A stretch of 64,000 nt of DNA, taken from NCBI GenBank assembly GCA_041671505.1, contig JBAZBK010000024.1, forward strand, positions 25,591 through 89,590. The letters run 5' to 3'. The notes beneath the pieces are model-generated. The model was not told the DNA's origin. It did no database searches and worked only from the letters and a program-made list of their open reading frames with translations. Shown piece by piece: positions 15,798-25,105 of this stretch (positions are counted from its first letter, which is position 1; each line of letters begins with the position of its first letter). Position numbers and translations under genes: made by a program. The DNA comes from JACPDH01 sp041671505. GTDB taxonomy: Bacteria > Acidobacteriota > Thermoanaerobaculia > Gp7-AA8.

Positions 15798-18431
15798 CTA
15801 CTCGGGTGCGATCACGACGTGGAACAGGTCGTCGTCGGTCCCGGGAACCCAGGTGGAGATCAGGAACGACTTCCCGCCGGGGAAGACATCAAAACTTTCA
15901 ACCTCCGCCGGCACCTTGAACAGTGCCTTCGGAGTTGATTCGTCCCATCGCCCATCTGAGCCGGGGACGACGCTCATCACCTCGTTGTTCTCCGAAATGT
16001 AGAAGAGCTCTCGCGCGTCGGTGCTCCACCGTGAGAGTTGCCCTGCGCTGCTCGAGATCCTGATCCGGCCCGACCCGTCGACGAGATTCTGCAGGTAGAT
16101 CTGGATCGACCCCGCCGCGCTTGACGTGAACGCCATCCACTTCCCGTCGGGCGACGGCGCCGGCTGAAACTCCCGCTCGCGACCGTTGATCACCGGCTCG
16201 ATCTTCTTCGTCTTCACATTCACGCGATAGATGTCGGAGCTCGGCTCCGCATCGCGATCGAAAATCACCGACTCACCGTCGCGCGAGAAAACGGGGCTGA
16301 ACTGAAACGAGTCGCGCGGCGTCAGGTCCTCCGACGTCGTGCCCGTGAGCGTCCGCAGCACGAGGTGAGGGAAGACTCCCCCCTCACCCATGCAGAAGAC
16401 GATCGAGCGGCCGTCGGGCGACCACGCCGGCGAGACCTCGACTCCCGGCTCGCTGGTGAATTGGTCGCGCACTCCACGCGTCAGATCGTAGATCCAGATG
16501 TCCATCAGCCCGGTATCGCGTGCCAGGATCGTCACGGCGGCCTTCCTGCCGTCAGGCGAAATCGCCGCGTCGTATGCCGAATCCTTCGCCTCGACGACCC
16601 GGGTCTCTGCCCCGCTTCGATCCGTCGCGAAGAGCCGCCTGCTGCTCGTATCGGTTCGATACACCACGACTCCCGAGATCGATGCGTCGAAATCGGCCCT
16701 GGCCGTCGGGTAGAAGTAATTCACGTCGGAAGCCACCGTTGTCGGTTCATCGGCGAACCGCTTCGTCTGGAAGTCGACGTGTTGCGAGAGTAGTTTGCCG
16801 TCGCGCACGTAAGCCACGCGATCGATGCCGAGCAGCCTGGGGTACGAGACGTTCGTCGTCAACACCGTCTGCCCGGGCGAATCGAGTGACGCCAGCACCA
16901 GCTTCCGGTCAAGACTCCGCGCACCGAACGAGAGGAAAAGATAGTGCTCGCCATCCGGAAACAACAACGGCCATCCGTGACGCCACTCGCTCTTGTCGAG
17001 CGTCGTGATGATGGAGGCCTTTCCGCCGTCGGAGGAGACGCGAAGGATCGGCAGCCGGTTGCCTCGGGAATCGGCGAAGAGAATCGTCTTCCCTTGCCAT
17101 GTCGCGCGAGCCCCCGAGCCGTGGACGTCACAGATCGCCTCGGGCGGCGCGCCGCCATCGGCTCGCATCTTCCAAAGCTTGCCGCGCGCCGTGAATCCGA
17201 ACCAGTTTCCGTCGGACGACCAGAACGGCCCCACGGCCCCTTCGGTCCCTTCGACCTTCTTCACGTCGTACGAGTCGAGCGAACGAAGGAACAGGAAGGT
17301 GGCTCCGCGGCCCTCGTTCGCGCCGGCGAACAGCAAACGCCGTCCGTCGGGCGAAATCGCGAACATGTTCACCTCGGGATGGGGCCGGAACTTCGTCCCG
17401 TCAGGCAGCGCAAGATGGAGCCGCGCGGTCTGCGGCTTCGCCTGCGACGTTCCGAACCACCGCGTCGCTCCCCAGGTGGCGAGGCCCGCCGCGAGCGCCG
17501 TCACGAGAATCGCCGCCGGCAGCGCGAAACGGGTTCGTCGCGACGGCGCCGCCATCTCGGCCGTCCCCGACGTCTCGCTGATCCATCGCAGCTGCCGCGC
17601 GACGTCCTGCGCCGTCTGCCAGCGCTCCTCGGGGTTCTTTTCGAGCGCCGTCTGGATGATCCGCTCGAGCGCGGGAGGAGTCGTCACCTGGAGTGTCCGG
17701 ATCGGCGCCGGATCGGTCGACATGATCGCGGCGATGACGCTCGCCTGCGTGTCACCTCGGAACGGGCGCTGCGCCGTCGCCATCTCGTAGAGGATCACGC
17801 CGAGAGAGAAGATGTCGGTGCGGTGGTCGAGCGGCTTGCCTTCCAACTGCTCGGGAGACATGTAGACGAGCGTGCCGACGATCTTCCCTTCACCCGTCAG
17901 CGGGGCCGCCATCGTCGTGGGAGCCGAGTGGTCGGAGAAGACGCGACCCGCAGGCTCAATGAACTTCGCGAGGCCGAAGTCGAGGAGCTTCGCCCCCGAC
18001 GTGGTGATCATGACATTCCCGGGTTTGAGGTCGCGATGCGTGATGCCTGCGCGATGCGCCTTCTGCAGCGCTTCGGCGATCTGGGCGCCGTAGCGGACGA
18101 TGAGGCTCGTCGGCAGCGGGCCGCGCGCGATCCGGTCGGCGAGCGTCTCCCCCTCGAGGTACTCCATGACGAGGTACTCGGTCGAGTCGGCGCTGCCGAC
18201 GTCGTAGAGGGCGCAGATGTTGGGATGAGAAATCGCCGAGATTGCGCGCGCCTCACGCTCGAATCGCTCGCGGAGCGCGGCGTTCGAGCTGAGCCCTGGC
18301 GGAAGGATCTTGATGGCGACCGTGCGGTCGAGACGCGTGTCACGCGCACGATAGACCTCTCCCATCCCGCCTGCGCCGATCAGCGAGATGATTTCGTACG
18401 GGCCGAATCGACGTCCGCTCTCGATTGCCAT
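15798..18431 (-). CDS. Hanks-type Ser/Thr protein kinase with C-terminal PD40/TolB-like propeller
   Basis: 877 aa if started at ATG 18429-18431 (MAIESGRRFGPYEI); in-frame ATGs lie further upstream and no clear ribosome site decides. Kinase domain 8-270: LIGAGGMGEVYRA, VAIKIL, HRDLKPGN, DFGLAKF, MSPEQLEG. One membrane segment near 315-335 (LPAAILVTALAAGLATWGA). The outer half has repeated PD40 motifs (ISPDGRRLLFAG, WSSDGNWFGF, WSPDGRSIVFC, FSRDGESVIFD, PSPDGKWMAFT) forming a beta-propeller. This is a membrane receptor kinase with the propeller outside; its ligand is unknown. Convergent with lhgO. Confidence 0.92.
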   Translation of the reverse strand: MAIESGRRFGPYEIISLIGAGGMGEVYRARDTRLDRTVAIKILPPGLSSNAALRERFEREARAISAISHPNICALYDVGSADSTEYLVMEYLEGETLADRIARGPLPTSLIVRYGAQIAEALQKAHRAGITHRDLKPGNVMITTSGAKLLDFGLAKFIEPAGRVFSDHSAPTTMAAPLTGEGKIVGTLVYMSPEQLEGKPLDHRTDIFSLGVILYEMATAQRPFRGDTQASVIAAIMSTDPAPIRTLQVTTPPALERIIQTALEKNPEERWQTAQDVARQLRWISETSGTAEMAAPSRRTRFALPAAILVTALAAGLATWGATRWFGTSQAKPQTARLHLALPDGTKFRPHPEVNMFAISPDGRRLLFAGANEGRGATFLFLRSLDSYDVKKVEGTEGAVGPFWSSDGNWFGFTARGKLWKMRADGGAPPEAICDVHGSGARATWQGKTILFADSRGNRLPILRVSSDGGKASIITTLDKSEWRHGWPLLFPDGEHYLFLSFGARSLDRKLVLASLDSPGQTVLTTNVSYPRLLGIDRVAYVRDGKLLSQHVDFQTKRFADEPTTVASDVNYFYPTARADFDASISGVVVYRTDTSSRRLFATDRSGAETRVVEAKDSAYDAAISPDGRKAAVTILARDTGLMDIWIYDLTRGVRDQFTSEPGVEVSPAWSPDGRSIVFCMGEGGVFPHLVLRTLTGTTSEDLTPRDSFQFSPVFSRDGESVIFDRDAEPSSDIYRVNVKTKKIEPVINGREREFQPAPSPDGKWMAFTSSAAGSIQIYLQNLVDGSGRIRISSSAGQLSRWSTDARELFYISENNEVMSVVPGSDGRWDESTPKALFKVPAEVESFDVFPGGKSFLISTWVPGTDDDLFHVVIAPE

Positions 18432-18607
18432 GGATCGGCTGATCATAGCGGCTTTCGCCGACATGACGAAGGAAACACGCGCCGAGACTGAACCGCATGA
18501 TGTGAGGCTCCGCACACCGACGTGCATGTGGAGCCGGGTGTAAGATCCGCCGGTCGATCGGCTCGCCGTTTCGGGCCGCTCGATGAGCGCGAGAAAAGGA
18601 CCCCCCG

Positions 18608-20521
18608 ATGCTCGAACCCCTCGACTACGAAGCGGTCGGCCTCATCTCCGGCCTCGAAGTGCACCAGCAGCTCCTGACGAAGCACAAGCTCTTCTGCCGC
18701 TGCCCGGCGGGGCTCTACACCGAGACGCATGACGGCGAGGTGCTGCGCCACATGCGTCCGACCCTCTCCGAGCTCGGCGAGTACGACGGCACGGCGCTCA
18801 TGGAGTTCAAGACGAAGAAGGAGATCGTCTATCTCCTCAACCATCTCAACGTCTGCACCTACGAGATGGACGACACGCCGCCGTTTCTCGTCAACCAGGA
18901 GGCGATCGACGTCTCGATCGAGCTCTGCCTGATGATGCAGATGGACATCATCGACGAGGTCCACATCGCGCGTAAGCAGTACCTCGACGGCTCGATCCCG
19001 ACCGGCTTCCAGCGCACCGCGATCGTCGGCGTCAACGGAATCCTCCCGTTCCACGGCCGCGACCTCACGATCACGCACCTCAGCGTCGAGGAGGACTCGT
19101 GCCGCGAGGTGAAGGACAAGGGACACCAGATCGTCTGGCGCACCGACCGGTTAGGCATGCCGCTCACCGAGACGGTGACCGGCCCCGAGCTCGTCACGCC
19201 GCAGGAAGTGCGCGACGCGATCCTCCTCTGCGGCATGATCGCTCGCTCCACGGGGCGCGTCCGCACCGGCATCGGCGCGAGCCGTCAGGACGTCAACGTC
19301 TCGGTCCGCGGCGGCAACCGCTGCGAGATCAAAGGCGTGCCGCGCGCCGGGCTCGCGGTGAACCTCGTCCACAACGAGGGGATCCGTCAGTACCGCCTCC
19401 TCCAGCTGCGTGACGAGCTGCATCGCCGCGGCTTCACCACGCCCGCCTCCATCCGCGTCGAGCCAATCGACGTCTCCGACATCTTCCACGGTGTCGACCT
19501 CGGTTTCATCCGCCGCGCACTCGAGGCTGGAGGGAAGGTCTTCGCCGTGAAGGCGCCGGGACTCGGCGGGCTCGCGCAGCATCCGACGCAGCCCGACACG
19601 ACGTTCCTGGACGAGCTCTCGGGACGCATCCGCGTGATCGCCTGCCTCGACCAGCCGCCGATCGTTCTCTCGAGCGCGGTCCTCCCGCAGTTCCCCGACA
19701 AGCATCGAATCATCGAGCGGCTGCGCAAGCGGGTGAAGCCGGGCGACAACGACGACTTCTTCATCGTCTTCGGCCCCGAGGAGGATTGCAGGACGGCGGC
19801 GAACGAGATCTGGCTGCGGTTCGGCGACGCGACGGAGGGAGTTCCGAAGGAAACGCGGCAGGCGCTCACCGGGGGCTTCACGACCTTCGAGCGGATCCTC
19901 CCCGGCCCCGACCGGATGTATCCCGACACCGACTCGCCGCCGACGCGCATCACCGAGGAGCGTGTCGCGGAGATCCGCGCGCGTCTCAGGCCGACACCCT
20001 GGGAGCGCATCGCACGCTACGGCGCGTGGCGCGTCCCCGAGGAGACCTCGACGTTCCTGATCCGCAAAGGGGGCGCGGAGATCGTCGACGCGGTGATCGA
20101 GAAGACCGGCGTCGACGGCCTCGTCGCGGCGATCGAGATCGGACAGCGGGCCAAGGCATTGAAGCGCGCGGGCATCCCGATCGAACGGTTAGGCGCATCG
20201 GAATGGGTCTCCGTGTTCGAGCTGCTCGCCGGCGGTCGTATCGGCCGCGAGTCGGTGCCGGTGATCGCGACGCGGATGGCGAAGGACGGAGTGAGTGCGA
20301 GTGACGCCGCGGTCGCGGACGGGATTGCGCTCGTCGGTCGCGGCGAGTGGCTACCGAACCTCGACACGCTCTCGATGGACGGCTACTTGAAAGCGAAGGG
20401 CGACACGCCCGACAAGAAGCTCCGATTTCTCGCGGGCAAGGCGATGGACGCGCTGAAAGGCCGCGCGCCGGCGAAGGAAGTCGCGGAGGCGTTGCGGGAA
20501 AAGCTGGGAGCGGGGCGATGA
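18608..20521 (+). CDS. gatE: Archaeal-type Glu-tRNA(Gln) amidotransferase subunit E
   Basis: 637 aa, the usual GatE length. AAAAGGA precedes the ATG. The GatB/GatE cradle domain is clear: VGLISGLEVHQQLLTKHKLFC, TVTGPELVTPQEV, RTGIGASRQDVNVS, GGNRCEIKGV. An AspRS-like insertion (GLAQHPTQPDTTFLDELSGRIRVIACLDQPPIVL) and DSPPTRI, then a YqeY-like helical tail, all typical of GatE rather than bacterial GatB. GatE phosphorylates Glu-tRNA(Gln), and the product is amidated with ammonia released by GatD. The partner gatD lies 196 bases downstream on the same strand. GatDE is known as the archaeal system, so its presence in this bacterial-looking genome points to gene transfer. Confidence 0.92.
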   Translation: MLEPLDYEAVGLISGLEVHQQLLTKHKLFCRCPAGLYTETHDGEVLRHMRPTLSELGEYDGTALMEFKTKKEIVYLLNHLNVCTYEMDDTPPFLVNQEAIDVSIELCLMMQMDIIDEVHIARKQYLDGSIPTGFQRTAIVGVNGILPFHGRDLTITHLSVEEDSCREVKDKGHQIVWRTDRLGMPLTETVTGPELVTPQEVRDAILLCGMIARSTGRVRTGIGASRQDVNVSVRGGNRCEIKGVPRAGLAVNLVHNEGIRQYRLLQLRDELHRRGFTTPASIRVEPIDVSDIFHGVDLGFIRRALEAGGKVFAVKAPGLGGLAQHPTQPDTTFLDELSGRIRVIACLDQPPIVLSSAVLPQFPDKHRIIERLRKRVKPGDNDDFFIVFGPEEDCRTAANEIWLRFGDATEGVPKETRQALTGGFTTFERILPGPDRMYPDTDSPPTRITEERVAEIRARLRPTPWERIARYGAWRVPEETSTFLIRKGGAEIVDAVIEKTGVDGLVAAIEIGQRAKALKRAGIPIERLGASEWVSVFELLAGGRIGRESVPVIATRMAKDGVSASDAAVADGIALVGRGEWLPNLDTLSMDGYLKAKGDTPDKKLRFLAGKAMDALKGRAPAKEVAEALREKLGAGR

Positions 20522-20533
20522 GAGGGGCGCTGA

Positions 20534-20649
20534 ATGTGGCGCAGGCACTCCTGCCTGCGCGCGGCGCGAAGCGCCGCACGGATTCGCGCCACCCGAACCG
20601 GATACCGGTCGCCTTCGGCGACGCGCAGACAGGAGTGTCTGCGCCACAT
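20534..20649. repeat. Intergenic inverted-repeat element, family A (second copy), with an adjacent CAATTCT tandem
   Basis: ATGTGGCGCAGGCACTCCTG... (20534-20561) faces GACAGGAGTGTCTGCGCCACAT (ending 20649). It lies between gatE and gatD, so it is probably transcribed. A separate tandem of CAATTCT/TCTCAATT words follows at 20672-20699, without an inverted partner. Confidence 0.8.
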
Positions 20650-20717
20650 ACCACCGCGCCCCCCCCATCCCCCAATTCTCAATTCTCAATTCTCAATTCG
20701 CCCGCGGAGCTCCCCCG

Positions 20718-22163
20718 ATGACCACACCACCCTCTCCCCCTCCCATCCCCATCGCCGACCGCACCGACCGCTTCCAGGGCTACCGCGGCATGGCCAAATC
20801 GGCATTCGAGAAGTTCGGCATCGGCGTCTGGAGCGAGGTCGAGATCGTCAACGATCTCGGCTCGAAATTCGTCGGCGTCATCCTCCCGCGCAGCGAGAAC
20901 GCCGACGATCTCCACGTCGTCGTCAAGCTCTTCAACGGTTACAACGTCGGCATCAAGGCCGACCGCATCGCCTCGGCCAGCGAGTTAGGCTACCGGAAGG
21001 CGGTCTACAAGATCCCCGAGAAAGACTTCCCCTTCGATCCGAAGAAGAAAAACGTCACGCTGTTAGGCACCGGCGGGACGATCGCGAGCCGGCTCGACTA
21101 CCGCACCGGCGCAGTCATCCCGGCGTTTACCCCGGGCGAGCTCTACGGCGCGGTTCCCGAGCTCGCCGACATCGCGAACCTCACGACGAAGAAGCTCTTC
21201 GGCGTCTTCAGCGAGAACATGGCGCCCGAACAGTACAAGGCGCTCGCGATCGCGATCGGCGAAGAGATCGAGCGCGGCGCCGACGGCATCGTCGTCGGGC
21301 ACGGCACCGACACGATGGCGCACACGGCGGCGATCCTCAGCTTCATGGTGCAGAACAGCCCGGTACCGATCGTCGTCGTCGGCAGCCAGCGCTCCTCAGA
21401 CCGTCCCTCGTCCGACGCGGCGCTCAACCTGATGAACGCCGTCCGCTCCGCGGCCGAGTGCGACATCGCCGAGGTGATGATCTGCATGTTCGGCCCGACG
21501 TCGGACAACTACGACCTGCTCCACCGCGGCACGCGCTGCCGGAAGATGCACTCGAGCTACCGGAGCACCTTCAGGACGATCGGCGCGACGCCGCTCGCCA
21601 CGGTGAGCCGTTACGCCGGCGAGAACGGCAGCCACTTCACCTACCTCACCGACGACATCGTCCGCCGCGACAAGACGCGCAAGCCGATCATCACGCCGGT
21701 CTTCGAGGAGAAGGTGACGATCCAGTACTACTACCCGAACTTCAACCCCGACATCATCGACTCGCTCTCGGATCTCGGCTACCGCGGCATGGTGATCGCC
21801 GGCACCGGCCTCGGCCACGTGAACAAGCCGCTCTACCCCGCGATCCGCCGCGCGATCGACAAGGGCATGACGGTCGTCATGACCGTGCAGACGCTCTGGG
21901 GCTTCGCGCAGATGTACGTCTACGACACGGGCCGCGACCTGCTCGACCTCGGCATCATCCCGATGGACAACATGCTCCCAGAGACCGCCTACGTGAAGCT
22001 CGGCTGGGTGTTAGGCCAGACCGACGACCCGAAGACGATCCGCGAGATGATGACGACACCGATCAACCACGAGATCACCCCGCGAGAGCCGCACAACGGC
22101 TACCTGATCCTGCAGGGCGGGTTGCCCGAGGTTGAAGCGTTCGTACAGAAGCACTGGAAGTGA
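20718..22163 (+). CDS. gatD: Archaeal-type Glu-tRNA(Gln) amidotransferase subunit D (asparaginase-like)
   Basis: 481 aa. An N-terminal small beta-barrel (about 30-100) precedes an L-asparaginase fold. The first catalytic Thr is in LLGTGGTIASRLDY and the second in GHGTDTMAHTA; SQRSSDRPSSDAALNLMNAV and the lysine region follow. The tail WVLGQTDDPKTIREMM is the small C-terminal domain. GatD hydrolyses glutamine or asparagine and feeds ammonia to GatE. An N-terminal barrel plus asparaginase domain is what separates GatD from plain AnsA. It follows gatE in an operon and converges with the ethanolamine ammonia-lyase gene (16 bases between stops). Confidence 0.92.
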   Translation: MTTPPSPPPIPIADRTDRFQGYRGMAKSAFEKFGIGVWSEVEIVNDLGSKFVGVILPRSENADDLHVVVKLFNGYNVGIKADRIASASELGYRKAVYKIPEKDFPFDPKKKNVTLLGTGGTIASRLDYRTGAVIPAFTPGELYGAVPELADIANLTTKKLFGVFSENMAPEQYKALAIAIGEEIERGADGIVVGHGTDTMAHTAAILSFMVQNSPVPIVVVGSQRSSDRPSSDAALNLMNAVRSAAECDIAEVMICMFGPTSDNYDLLHRGTRCRKMHSSYRSTFRTIGATPLATVSRYAGENGSHFTYLTDDIVRRDKTRKPIITPVFEEKVTIQYYYPNFNPDIIDSLSDLGYRGMVIAGTGLGHVNKPLYPAIRRAIDKGMTVVMTVQTLWGFAQMYVYDTGRDLLDLGIIPMDNMLPETAYVKLGWVLGQTDDPKTIREMMTTPINHEITPREPHNGYLILQGGLPEVEAFVQKHWK

Positions 22164-22179
22164 CGCGAGACAAAATCGA

Positions 22180-24531
22180 TCATCGGGTCGGGCGCGGAGC
22201 CAGGGTCTCGAGGATCCTCACCGTCTCCTCCGCCGCCAGTCGCGGAGCGAGCGCGGTGTCCGCGATTCCCGAGACGACGCGGGTGATGTCGTGGTCCACG
22301 CGTCGCGTCTCGCCGCTCGTACCCCAGACTCGAGCCTCAGGGGCGGTGAAGTAGGCCGAGAAGGTGTGGTGCATCGAGCCGGGCCGCTCTCCGATCAGGT
22401 GGACGATCGCCCGGTGCGCGCCGGGATCCGACAGGCCTCCGAAGAGCAGCTCGCCGATCTGGTAGCCGGCTCGCACGCGCCCGTTCGTGACGACGAGCAG
22501 CCCAGGCGCGACCCGGTAGCCGTTCTCCCGGAGCCCGTCGCGGAGAGCGTCGAGATACGGGGCGAGGTGCCCATCGTCGGAGATCGCGTAGGCGTTGAGC
22601 CCGTCCGACACGACGAGCTGCACGTCGAAATTCTCCGCGGCGGGACGAAGCCCGCGGACGAGCTCTTCGGATGCCGCGTCGAGCGATTCACCACTCAGCG
22701 GATGGAGGATGTAGTCGGTCCGGTTCGACGAGCGCGTGCGCAGCTCGACCGCTCCCGGAAACGCGGCGGCGAAGCCGGCAGGCAACGCAGCATGGATGCT
22801 CTTCTTCGCATCGGCATAGAGCGCGCGAATTTCCGCCTCCAGCTCAGGCGCGAGGTTCCACGAGCGCTCTCCATGCCCAACGGCGACCGGTACGCCGCGT
22901 CCTCGGATTTCATCGATCTTCCGCCGCCCCTCGGCAGCAATCTCGGCGTCCGGCCGCGCGTCGCCCTTCCGACGACGGTAATGAACATACACACTGACAG
23001 GGTCGCCGAAGCTCGGGCCCGGCTTCCCGTCGGCATCGACGACATCGAGCTCCCGGAAGAACGCCCACATCCGGTCGTTCACCTTCAGACCGTGACGCTC
23101 GCGGAGGCGGACGTGATCCTGGAAGCCCGTCGTCAGGTAGCCGAGCATCGGATCGTTCTTCGTCGGCAGCGCCATCAGGTACGCGGGGCCGGCCGTCGCC
23201 ACCCGGTCGAGGCACCAGTCGAGGTCGTCGAGCGAGACGTCCATGTGAAGCGTCGTGCAGACATCGAGGCCGATCGTGAGGCCGTGGAGCTTGCCCATGA
23301 CGATGTCCTCGAGACAGCAGCGAACGAGCTGCTCGCGGGTGCGGAAGACTTCGGGGCCGATGAACCCCGCCACGTCGTTCACGTGGACCCAGGGAGCTGC
23401 CTCGCGACCGGTCGCCTGCTGCGCCTTCGCGACCTCCTGCTTCAGCAGCCGCGCGAATCCGTACTTACGCGACTCGTGGACGACCATGTCGGTTCCCTTG
23501 CCGTGCCCGTTCGTAAAGTCGGCTCCCTGCCCCGTCTCGAAGTAGAGACCCCAGCGGCCGGAGCGCGTCGCGGCATGGGCGAGCATCTTCTCCGTCGTCA
23601 GGTCGAACGTCAGGTTGGCCGCCGTGCTGCCGGCGAGGCTCTGGAACCAGATTCCGGTCGTGCCCGGCTGCGTCTTCTCGACTTCGGCCTGGATGTCGAT
23701 GTGCGCGAGCACGCAATGCGGAAGCACATCCTCGATACCAAACGTCAAGACGAGATCGTGGAGCGCGGCCTCGATGCGGGCCACGGAGCGCGGATCGCTC
23801 GATACCGGATTCGTGCCGAGCACGACGTCTCCCACCCCGAAGGACCAGCCGTCGAACACTTGCCAGACGATGTCGTCCACGTCGTCGGTGGGTGAGTTAG
23901 GCTGAATGCGGGCCCCAAGGTAGCCGGGAGCACCGATGTGCGAGCCGGGGAGCGGGTTCCAGACCTTGCGCCCGACGGCTGCCAGCTCGTCGACGGACAT
24001 CAGCTTCACGACGCAGCCGATGACGTCGCTCGAGAGGCCGGGCGCGATCGCCTTCACCTCGTTCTCGGAGGCCGTCAGAAGGAAGCTCTTGAGCTCACCG
24101 AGGGTCCATCCGGCCGTGCGCGCCGAGGCGACGGCGTCGCGCGTGAGGAGCGTCCGGCGATAGAGGTCGTCGTCGAACAGAGGATGAGCATCCAGCGCGG
24201 CCAGCGTGGTGCCGGCGAGGAGGCGGCGGGCCTGCTGCCGCGTCGCCTCGTCCGGCGCGGCGACTCCCAGGATCGCGTCCCCTTCCTTGAACGGATTTGC
24301 AGCGCCGACCAGCCGACGGTAGATCTCCGCATCGAAGCGCCCGGAGCTCTTCTCGATGAATGCGAACAACTCCTCGCCCGCGTTCCGCGCGTCGGCCGCC
24401 GTGTCAGAGGGCAAGGTTGCGCACCCCGCGGCCGCAAGCGTGACCGCTCCAGCGACCGCGCCGCGAACGACGTCCCGACGGGTCGGCAGGGACGAAGAGC
24501 CGTGTGTGGCGGAACCCCGTGGCCGTTTCAT
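22180..24531 (-). CDS. eutBC: Ethanolamine ammonia-lyase, EutB-EutC fusion with twin-arginine lipoprotein signal
   Basis: 783 aa. Residues 17-39 read PTRRDVVRGAVAGAVTLAAAGCA: a twin-arginine motif, hydrophobic stretch and a lipobox-like Cys. Residues about 60-510 are EutB-like (IGAPGYLGARIQPNSPTDDV, GVGDVVLGTNPV, YFETGQGAD holding the catalytic Glu, FIGPEVF, GLDVCTTLHMD). Residues about 570-783 are EutC-like (VQLVVSDGLNAYAI, RVRAGYQIGELLFGG, HLIGERPGS, RVVSGIADTAL). The family uses adenosylcobalamin to turn ethanolamine into acetaldehyde and ammonia, normally in the cytosol as two subunits. One chain with an export signal is unusual. No eutA, eutJ or microcompartment gene is nearby. Whether the signal is used is unknown. 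Confidence 0.9.
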   Translation of the reverse strand: MKRPRGSATHGSSSLPTRRDVVRGAVAGAVTLAAAGCATLPSDTAADARNAGEELFAFIEKSSGRFDAEIYRRLVGAANPFKEGDAILGVAAPDEATRQQARRLLAGTTLAALDAHPLFDDDLYRRTLLTRDAVASARTAGWTLGELKSFLLTASENEVKAIAPGLSSDVIGCVVKLMSVDELAAVGRKVWNPLPGSHIGAPGYLGARIQPNSPTDDVDDIVWQVFDGWSFGVGDVVLGTNPVSSDPRSVARIEAALHDLVLTFGIEDVLPHCVLAHIDIQAEVEKTQPGTTGIWFQSLAGSTAANLTFDLTTEKMLAHAATRSGRWGLYFETGQGADFTNGHGKGTDMVVHESRKYGFARLLKQEVAKAQQATGREAAPWVHVNDVAGFIGPEVFRTREQLVRCCLEDIVMGKLHGLTIGLDVCTTLHMDVSLDDLDWCLDRVATAGPAYLMALPTKNDPMLGYLTTGFQDHVRLRERHGLKVNDRMWAFFRELDVVDADGKPGPSFGDPVSVYVHYRRRKGDARPDAEIAAEGRRKIDEIRGRGVPVAVGHGERSWNLAPELEAEIRALYADAKKSIHAALPAGFAAAFPGAVELRTRSSNRTDYILHPLSGESLDAASEELVRGLRPAAENFDVQLVVSDGLNAYAISDDGHLAPYLDALRDGLRENGYRVAPGLLVVTNGRVRAGYQIGELLFGGLSDPGAHRAIVHLIGERPGSMHHTFSAYFTAPEARVWGTSGETRRVDHDITRVVSGIADTALAPRLAAEETVRILETLAPRPTR

Positions 24532-24756
24532 CTCGATCCCTTCTATCAGGCACGTCGCCTTCCGTGATCACTGACGATTCTGGAGTGATCATCGAGGAAA
24601 GTACAGGCGGTCACATTCTCCACAACGAACCGAGGGAACGGGGCCGTGAGATCGACCGGTCGATGAAAAAGAGCGTTCAGCGAGCTTCACGCTCGCGGTG
24701 CTCTTCGTCGTTTTCGCGAGGATGCCGTCAGAGCTTCCGCCTTCGCCTATGCCCGA

Positions 24757-24898
24757 CGGGTCACACCCGCAATATTGAGATTTCGCGGCAGCTGCAGCCG
24801 CCGGTCTTCATGACTCGCCCGGCAATTCCACGTCGCGTCCGCGCAAGCGCGGGACACCATCAGCGGAGGATCGAATACTTCGTGTTGCAGGTGTGACC
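24757..24898. repeat. Intergenic inverted-repeat element, family E
   Basis: GGGTCACACCCGCAATATTG at 24758-24777 faces an imperfect reverse complement, CGTGTTGCAGGTGTGACCC, ending at 24898. The remaining gap (24532-25105) holds no convincing gene. The same family occurs at 52,852. Confidence 0.7.
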
Positions 24899-25105
24899 CC
24901 TCCGTTGCTCCTCCTGCACACCGGGATCGACACGACGCTCGAGCAAATCGTTCACTTCCCTCGTGCCTCGTCTCTACCCTCTTGTTCGGCCGCTCCGCGA
25001 TAAGGGGCTCTGCGTGCCCCGCTCCTTCGACGCGGACCGAGAGCCGGAAATCGAAGTCACATCGAAAGGGAAGAATCGCGCCCCGGAGATCCGTTAGACT
25101 GCGCC

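Noticed and set aside
16944..18491. Open frame of 515 codons opposite the PD40 kinase
   Set aside because: Composition is typical of an antisense shadow and no family-like sequence is present; the minus-strand kinase has all catalytic motifs.
22132..23895. Open frame of 587 codons opposite the EutB-EutC fusion
   Set aside because: Arg/His/Val-rich shadow without motifs; the other strand has clear enzyme signatures.
24532..24750. Short frames upstream of the EutB-EutC gene
   Set aside because: No ribosome site, no recognisable product, and overlap with the likely promoter region.
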